Below the pieces are notes generated by a model. It was given only the letters and a program-made list of their open reading frames with translations. It did no database searches and was not told the origin of the DNA. A stretch of 64,000 nucleotides of DNA from Areca catechu. Its lineage: Eukaryota > Streptophyta > Magnoliopsida > Arecales > Arecaceae. The stretch covers positions 60,840,021-60,904,020 of the forward strand of contig CM038046.1 in assembly GCA_021397845.1 (NCBI GenBank). Direction: 5' to 3'. Numbering within the stretch: position 1 is the first letter of the stretch; each line of letters begins with the position of its first letter. This document shows, one piece after another, positions 58,625 through 64,000 of the stretch. The translations under genes were made by a program, and so were the position numbers.

Positions 58625-60051
58625 GTGTTGCCGCTCTCGTCGCCGCGCCCGTGCCACGGATCCGTCGATCCCTCCTGACCGCCTGGCGAGGGAGCCTCCC
58701 TTCCCGCGGCGAACCTGCAAAAAAGGGGTTAGAAGATCCTGGCCGGGGATTCCGGCGAGGGAGCTCCGACGGTCAAGTCAGTAGACGACGAGAAGGAACA
58801 GACTCTCCCAGACGGACCCCCGAAGGGGTTCCAGACTTAGAGAGTTTACTAGTGAGAGAGACGCTCTGGGGACCAGAATCTCGGCTGGGCCTCTTAGCCG
58901 AGCTCACAACCAGTGTTCCCCTCTCGGGATTTCTGGGTTTCTACCCTCGGAGCAAGGCCTTGTGCCGGTGTTTCCTCTTCTTCCCCAGGCTTGTTCGCTT
59001 ACCTTCTCGTCCCCGGATTCCTCCCTCTTTATCTCCTTTCGCCGTGTGCTTGTTTCTTCCTCCCTGGAGACTTCCCTCCCCCGTCCTCTTCTCTTTTCCC
59101 TTTTCGGTGAAGGGGGCCGGGCGGCTTTCCGACCTCGTCCGCCGGGCCCAGCAGGGAAAAGGCAAAGACAGAAGAGAAAAAGGGGAGGGCGGCGCTGGCA
59201 AGGCGGCCGGTCAGGCCTCGGGCCCAGCGAGGGCGCTCTCTTCCCCAAGCGTGGGCGCCATCCATCTATGGGGCCTGTTCCGTCAGGATCGCGTCTCTCG
59301 GCTGCGGGACCTGTCGGGCCGATGCAAGTGATGTTCCGCGTGCCGCCGCCCTTCGTACGGGGCGCCGTCTGGGATTCGTACGGCCCGAGGGATGACCTCG
59401 GGGGCCGCGCCTTCTTCTCTGAGACCTTCTCCGTACGGGCGGTCTGACCTCGGCTGAGTTGGACCCGTCTCTGGGGGCCAACTGGTGAGGAGTGAAGGAC
59501 CAGCCGACCTCAGCCTAGGTGGACCCCTCCCGGGTGGACACCTGGCGAGGCGGCAGGAGGTCGCCTGGCTTCGGCCGAGGTGGGCCCGTCCCCGGGTGGC
59601 CACCTGGCGGAGGGCGAAGGACTGGCCGACCTCGGCTTAGGCGGACCCCTCCTGGGTGGACACCTGGCGAGGTGGCAGGAGGTCGCCTGGCTTCGGCCGA
59701 GGTGGACCCGTCTCCGGGTGGCCACCTGGCGAAGGGCGAAGGACTGGCCGACCTCGGCTTAGGTGGACCCCTCCTGGGTGGACACCTGGCGAGGTGGCAG
59801 GAGGTTGCCTGACCTCGGCCGACCTCACTTAGGCGGACCCCTCCGGGTCCGGGCGCCAATGGGGTGGTAGAGGAACTCCGAGCCGAGCTCAACCTCGGCG
59901 AGGGCGGTTTGCCTTAGACGGTCGTCGGGCGGTGTAGTCCTGCCGATCCTGGCCTCGAAGACGTGGCGCTGACTCGGCCGGGGAAACTTCCACGTGGCTC
60001 GATCGCATTCGGCGGTACCTGAGCCTGGCCACGTCACTGTCACGGCTGTAA
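58625..60051 (-). repeat. 3' LTR of Tat element 2 (1.43 kb)
   Basis: On the + strand it runs TGTTGCCGCTC...GGCTGTAACA, the TG...CA ends, and borders GTTGCCCCCCAGCCC (the reversed polypurine tract). It contains the U5-like word GCTCCGACGGTCAAGTCAG (58768) and a 61/122-bp tandem repeat. Long open frames over 58486-59447 on both strands reflect GC-rich composition, not genes. Confidence 0.82.
59461..59845. repeat. 61-bp tandem repeat with 122-bp higher order, in LTR
   Basis: The GGACCC/GGGCCC word of the repeat occurs at 59461, 59521, 59582, 59643, 59704, 59765 and 59835. Five successive intervals are 60-61 bases. Alternate units carry CCTCCTGGGTGGACACC and CGTC(C/T)CCGGGTGGCCACC, so the true unit is a 122-base dimer. 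Confidence 0.88.
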
Positions 60052-60303
60052 CAGTTGCCCCCCAGCCCGCCGTTCCGTCGGGGCGTCGTAAAACGGAACG
60101 TCGGGATTAAATGTGGACATGATGTGGGGAGGCGAAGATCTTGCATCATAATTGCCACGATCCTCGTCGCCGTGGCTCGATGCGACTGAAAACCTATGGG
60201 GAGCCGCCACGTGTCGCCCACTTGCCTGCAATTAATGCGTCGCTTCGGGGCAGAGGCCGTTACTCTGCTAACGAGACGTCGGTGTCGGGCGTGCGCCCAC
60301 GTG
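59991..60303. promoter_or_regulatory. Cluster of G-boxes (CACGTG)
   Basis: Palindromic CACGTG stands at 59991-59996, 60208-60213 and 60298-60303, with further ACGT cores (ACGTGGC near 59961, CCACGTCAC near 60029). G-boxes bind plant bZIP and bHLH factors. The cluster is upstream of the + strand gene and at the outer edge of the LTR U3, so either promoter could use it. No clear TATA box was seen for the + strand gene. Confidence 0.5.
60052..60066 (-). other. Polypurine tract of Tat element 2
   Basis: The - strand reads GGGCTGGGGGGCAAC, followed directly by the TGTTACAGCC start of the LTR. Confidence 0.75.
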
Positions 60304-60547
60304 GCGATCATCCAGTGGCCTGAGGCGGAATGATGGGTACGGCCGCTGTCGGCTGAGTTTGAAAGGGAGGGGACTTTCCAGAACGAGGCCTTTCCCCTTG
60401 CTCCGTGGGCGGTTTGCTGCAGACTAACTCCTGTTGCCTTGCACTCGTCTGGCGCATTTTCGGTGAGTGCCTCCTTCTCCTTCTCCGGTTCCCTTCCTTT
60501 CCTCTCTTTTCTTTTCTCTTCGATCCTCTGTCCTTCTCTTTTCCAAG

Positions 60548-62805
60548 GCACGCCGTCGCCATGTCTCTTCCAACCCAGACGAGGCCGGTCCATCCCGGCC
60601 GAGGACTCCATCTTCTTCCTCCTCAGATGAGGAGACAATCCCGGAGGAGATCCGCCGGCGTCTGCAACCCGGGGGTGTCACCATTGGCATCCCTAGGGGG
60701 ACCCGGCCTCCTCCGGTTGCTCCTGCCGTCCCCCTTCGCTCTCTTCCGGCTCTTCCTGCTCTTCTTGCACCTCCTCTTCCCGCCGGTCCCTCCGATCATG
60801 CCTCCACCATGACCGAAGGTGATCTTTCTCTGCTCCGGGATGCTTACGGCATCCCGGAGTTCATTCGCTTGTTTGTTCCGCGGTCCGGGGAGCGCGTCAC
60901 CATGAGTGGCCCCGGCCGCATTGCCTTCTACGAAGACTTCCTCCTTGGGGGTCTTCAGTTTCCTCTGCACCCCTTCTTTCTTTCCTTCCTTAGCCATTTT
61001 CGGCTTGTCCCGGCCCAGCTGGCTCCCAACGCCATCCGGGTCATCTTTTCTTTCATTGTCTTCTGTCACTTCCATGGGTTCGTTGCCCGTTTCTCCCTCT
61101 TCAGGGCCTTGTTTACCCTGAAGAAGTGCTCCACCGATGACGGCTGGTGGTACATTTCGCCCCGGCCCAGGTGTCTCCGGTTCGACATCCCTTCCTCGGT
61201 GAAGGGCTGGAAGAACCGGTTTTTCTTTGCCTCAGTCGAAGACGTCGACTGGGCCTGGAGTGAACCGGAACGGACCCCGAACCGGAATTCTCGGGTCGAG
61301 TCGGCGGACCAGGAGTCCTATTCCCAGCTCCTGAGCGACGTGGTCCCGACACTCGAGGTTCTGCTCTCTGAGCAGAATCTTTTTGAGGCCGGGATCAGTC
61401 CCATCCGCAAGACGGGTGAGACTCGGCTCCACTTTGACTTCTGGCCCCCTTCTTCTTCATGACTGAGCCGGCTGACTTTCTGTTCCTTTGTTTTGCAGGG
61501 ATGAAATTTTCGCTGGAGAACCTCCTGGAGGGCGCAGCCCAGCGGGATGTCGTTGAGGTGGACGAGCCTGCGGCGAAGAGGGCTCGTACAGAGGCGAGCC
61601 GGGAGGTCGTGACGGCGGCCGTGCCCAGCCCGACTGCTGTCGTTCCCCCGCCCAGGTTGCCTCAGGGCGGGGCCGCCGATGCCTTGGCCGCGCGACCTGG
61701 TGGCGCCGCTGCCGAGAGGGCTCCTCCGCCTGCTGCTCCGCCCAGCGCCGGGCCCGTCGTTGCTGCCGCCTCGACAGTGCAGCCTGTGGCCGCCGCCGGC
61801 CCGTCGACCGCGGCCCCAGTTGATGGGGCGGCCGCCGCAGGAGCGGGTCTGACGCCCCCGGCACCGGTGATCACCCAGCGGGACTCGGTCATCCGCGACA
61901 AAGGGCTCGCGGAGAAGATCATGGAGTACACCTCCACCGCCCGGGACCGCCGAGCTCGGGGCGGCCGGGATTACGCTGATGCGCTGCTCGGGATCCTCCC
62001 GCAGCTCTTCACGGTAAGTCCAAGCTTCTTCCCTCCTTTTCCTTTCAAAACCTAACTCTTTTCATCCTGACATGATTTGCTCTTGTTGGTGCAGATCGGG
62101 AACGACGTTCTCCTACTGAGGGACTTCCTCGTAGGGAACGCCAAAAGGGACTCCGAGAAGGAGCTGAAGCTCCGCAAGCTCGCGGCCGATGTCAAGGACC
62201 TGATGGAGAAGGGGGCCGAGCTGCGAGCCAACAACCAGGCCCTCCAGTCCGACCTGGCGCGCTCCGAGGGGCGGAACAAAGAGCTGGAGGCTTCCCTGTC
62301 GGAGGAGCGGACCTCCAACCAGCGCCGCTCGGAGGAGGAGGTGGCGGAGAAGGCCCGCCTGCAGGCCCACTCCCAGTGGCTGGAGCGCCAGTTGGAGGAG
62401 GCCCTGCGAGACGCAACCGCGGCGAGAGACCGGAGCGCGTACGTCAACGGGCTCCTGGAGGCCGCAAAGCGGGAGGCACAGGAGGCCATCCCGAAATTCC
62501 GGGCTTCCGACGAGTACACGTCGGAGGTCCGGGAGGCCGCCGTGGACTCCTTCTTGAAGGGGTTCCGGATGTGCCGGGAGAAGGTGGGGGCCCTCTTCCC
62601 CGAGCTGGATCTGAGCGGGGTGGTGATCGGAGGTAGGAGGCCAGGAGGCGAGAGCAGGGCCTCCGGCGCGGTCGAAGCAACTCCTGCGGCGCCGTCGACC
62701 AGTGAAGCTGCGGTTCCGGAGCAGCCTCGAGAGCCGGCCGCCGTAGAAGTCGAGGACGCAGCACCCGCGCCCCCGGCAGAGGGCTCCGATCCTGCACCAC
62801 AGTGA
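60548..62805 (+). CDS. Transposase_28-type gene carried antisense in Tat element, three exons, apparently intact
   Basis: Exons 60548-61415, 61499-62013 and 62095-62805. Exon A carries the Transposase_28 blocks LRDAYGIPEFIRLFVPRSGE, FYEDFLLGGLQFPLHPFF, LAPNAIRVIF and GWWYISPRPR. Exon B opens GMKFSLENLLEGAAQRDVV and is Ala/Pro-rich. Exon C is a coiled coil (about 62130-62480: KELKLRKLAADVKDLMEKGA and on) ending acidic/Pro-Ala-rich with TGA at 62803-62805. Donors GTGAGA and GTAAGT and acceptors TTTTGCAG and GGTGCAG join in phase with no stop. The first in-frame ATG is 60809; an earlier exon may exist (donor-like CGGTGAGT at 60461, acceptor CCAAG at 60547). The ATG at 60561 is out of frame. Function unknown; such genes occur opposite pol in Tat elements. 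An AATGAA-like signal lies at 62918. Confidence 0.75.
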
Positions 62806-63112
62806 ACCCAGCGCCTTCTCCCTGTTGTCTTTTTTTTCTTTTTCTTCTTCTGTTGTTGTTTCTTTTTGGGGACTCCCGGCCTATCGGGACTCCCAGCTTG
62901 TACTAATCCTTTACATCAATGAAAGTTTCAGTTTGACAAAACTTCGTGTTCATCTTACCTCACTTTTCTTCTTCTTTCTTTCTGAGATGTTGGTATGGAA
63001 CACTTGAAACAGTTGCAGGCCTGGTCCTTCCATTGCTCAAATCGAAGGTTGGGGCCTCCCGGATCGCATGGCGGCAGAGTAGGCCTTAAGCGGGCCCGTC
63101 CTTGGGGCCGCC
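62806..63112 (+). other. 3' UTR and spacer of the antisense gene
   Basis: T-rich DNA follows the stop. CATCAATGAAAGTTTCAG near 62917 is a plausible poly(A) signal region. No coding sequence was seen. Confidence 0.4.
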
Positions 63113-63798
63113 TTCATGCTTGCGCAGGCGACACGGTTTCTGCACCGTCTTCCAGGCCGAAGCCCAGGATCTCCTGGGCTGAGCTCGATGCCGCAGGCTT
63201 TCTCAAGCCTTGCGCGGCTTGCTGAGCTGTTCTCCGGGCTTGCGTGGGCGAACTGGGTTCGGCGCCACCTTCCAGGCCGAAGCCCAGGATCTCCGGACTG
63301 AGCTCGATGCCGCAGGCTTTCTCAAGCCTTGCGCGGCTTACTGAGCTGTTCTCCGGGCTTGCGTGGGCGAACTGGGTTCGGCGCCACTTCCAGGCCGAAG
63401 CCCAGGATCTCCGGACTGAGCTCGATGCCGCAGGCTTTCTCAAGCCTTGCGCGGCTTACTGAGCTGTTCTCCGGGCTTGCGTGGGCGAACTGGGTTCGGC
63501 GCCACCTTCCAGGCCGAAGCCCAGGATCTCCGGACTGAGCTCGATGCCGCAGGCTTTCTCAAGCCTTGTGCGGCTTACTGAGCTGTTCTCCGGGCTTGCA
63601 TGGGCGAACTGGGTTCGGCGCCACCTTCCAGGCCGAAGCCCAGGATCTCCGGACTGAGCTCGATGCCGCAGGCTTTCTCAAGCCTTGCGCGGCTTACTGA
63701 GCTGTTCTCCGGGCTTGCGTGGGCGAACTGGGTTCGGCGCCACCTTCCAGGCCGAAACCCAGGATTTCCGGACTGAACCCGACGCCGTAGGCTTTCTT
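63113..63798. repeat. 119-bp tandem repeat, six copies
   Basis: The word CCAGGCCGA occurs at 63152, 63272, 63390, 63509, 63628 and 63747, spaced 120, 118, 119, 119 and 119 bases. The inner copies are almost identical and the first and last are diverged, the usual pattern of unequal exchange. Apparent open frames through it are a product of the repeat. Confidence 0.95.
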
Positions 63799-63860
63799 GT
63801 CGAAGCGAGAAAGGAGTGTTTGAAGTGGGGGAACTTTGTTGCAGAACAGGGAACCTTACA

Positions 63861-64000
63861 TTACTGATAGTACATCCTTAGGTTCGAGGAGTTCCATGTC
63901 CGGGAGAACCTGGCACCTCCCAATTCCTCCAAGTAATATGCTCCATGAGGGAGGGCTTCTGCCACCCGATATGGGCCTTCCCAGTTGGGCGATAACTTGC
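63861..64000 (-). CDS. pol: Pol (integrase C-terminal end) of Tat element 2, partial
   Basis: The - strand ends in TAA at 63861-63863 and reads KLSPNWEGPYRVAEALPHGA, YYLEELGGARFSRTWNSSNL, RMYYQ. The LSPNWEGPYRV block and the Y.LE(D/E)L.G...RTWN end are hallmarks of the integrase C-terminus in plant Tat-type gypsy polyproteins. The frame is open to the window edge. It proves the element's orientation and that the spliced gene at 60548-62805 lies antisense, downstream of pol. Confidence 0.88.
   Translation of the reverse strand, partial: KLSPNWEGPYRVAEALPHGAYYLEELGGARFSRTWNSSNLRMYYQ

Larger units (their letters stand above)
58625..64000 (-). mobile_element. Tat-lineage Ty3/gypsy retrotransposon 2, 3' half
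   Basis: In - orientation, from left: 3' LTR (58625-60051), polypurine tract, a spliced gene on the opposite (+) strand (60548-62805), tandem repeats (63113-63798), and the C-terminus of pol on the - strand (63861 onward). Gag and the 5' LTR lie right of the window. GC content is far above that of the host intron. It is inserted at the end of a hAT-type element inside the XPO7 intron, if the gene continues. Confidence 0.85.

Noticed and set aside
58486..59447. Long open frames of 281 and 161 codons on the + strand, and others on the - strand
   Set aside because: They lie across a hAT end and an LTR, in GC-rich DNA that is open in many frames; composition is low-complexity and no domain is visible.
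60561..60812. ATG at 60561 with a 84-codon frame as start of the antisense gene
   Set aside because: It is in a different frame from the Transposase_28 domain.
62113..62800. Open frames on both strands overlapping exon C of the antisense gene
   Set aside because: Shadows of the coiled-coil exon, whose splice phases and blocks support only the + strand frame.
63114..63538. Repeated open frames of 61 to 109 codons at 63114-63538
   Set aside because: They are translations of the 119-bp tandem repeat.
63113..63798. CRISPR-like array
   Set aside because: The units are continuous 119-bp repeats without unique spacers, in a plant retroelement.
1..64000. tRNA, rRNA or other structural RNA genes
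   Set aside because: No cloverleaf with A and B boxes or rRNA signature was recognised by eye; a tRNA scan was not possible.

Overview
This is plant nuclear DNA, most likely from a large-genome monocot. The exportin-7 protein reads monocot-like and the repeat style would fit a palm, but the species is an inference. There are no bacterial features. One host gene is recognisable, and most of the rest is transposable-element sequence nested in its introns.

Host gene. The first eight coding exons of a plant exportin-7 (XPO7, importin-beta family nuclear export receptor) lie on the + strand at 11493-11733, 12137-12297, 17613-17678, 25098-25227, 25331-25440, 25564-25659, 39036-39159 and 53229-53296. 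All eight join in frame at GT/AG sites and give about 332 residues. A probable promoter and 5' UTR exon lie near 8640-8780, and a second UTR segment starts at 11414. Introns of 5 to 14 kb have been swollen by insertions. The exon expected after 53296 is not in the last 10.7 kb, so that intron is larger still or the gene is broken.

Left flank (1-8400). Nested LTR elements: the 3' end of a Tat-lineage Ty3/gypsy element (1-2241, + orientation, with an antisense Transposase_28-type gene) sits inside a Sirevirus-like Ty1/copia element (gag and 5' LTR, - strand, 2242-5456). That element sits inside a Tat-type LTR (5457-5954). An opposite-facing Tat-type LTR starts at 6798.

Introns (12-58 kb). A hAT DNA-transposon family dominates. 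An almost full-length copy (19832-24639) has TIRs starting CA(A/G)GGTTCTC and a near-perfect 8-bp target duplication. Further copies lie at 28156-32813 (-), 39597-42819 (+) and 42940-50063 (-, broken by a copia element with a TCTTC duplication at 44811-49825). The conspicuous GGTACGG/CCGTACC tracts are the termini of this family. Many short non-autonomous relatives have the same ends and 8-bp duplications (14332-14677, 15695-16997, 17153-17338, 35569-35782, 35942-36276, 43731-44097, 48039-48211, 51908-52288). There is also an RTE-like LINE 3' end, a foldback MITE, microsatellites and a 1-kb dispersed repeat.

Right end (58625-64000). A second Tat-lineage element lies in - orientation: a 3' LTR with a 61/122-bp tandem repeat, a polypurine tract, an intact-looking spliced gene on the opposite (+) strand (60548-62805), a six-copy 119-bp tandem repeat, and the C-terminus of the element's pol (63861-64000, - strand). 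The intact antisense gene and the hAT family with its interchangeable-word miniature derivatives are the most interesting content.
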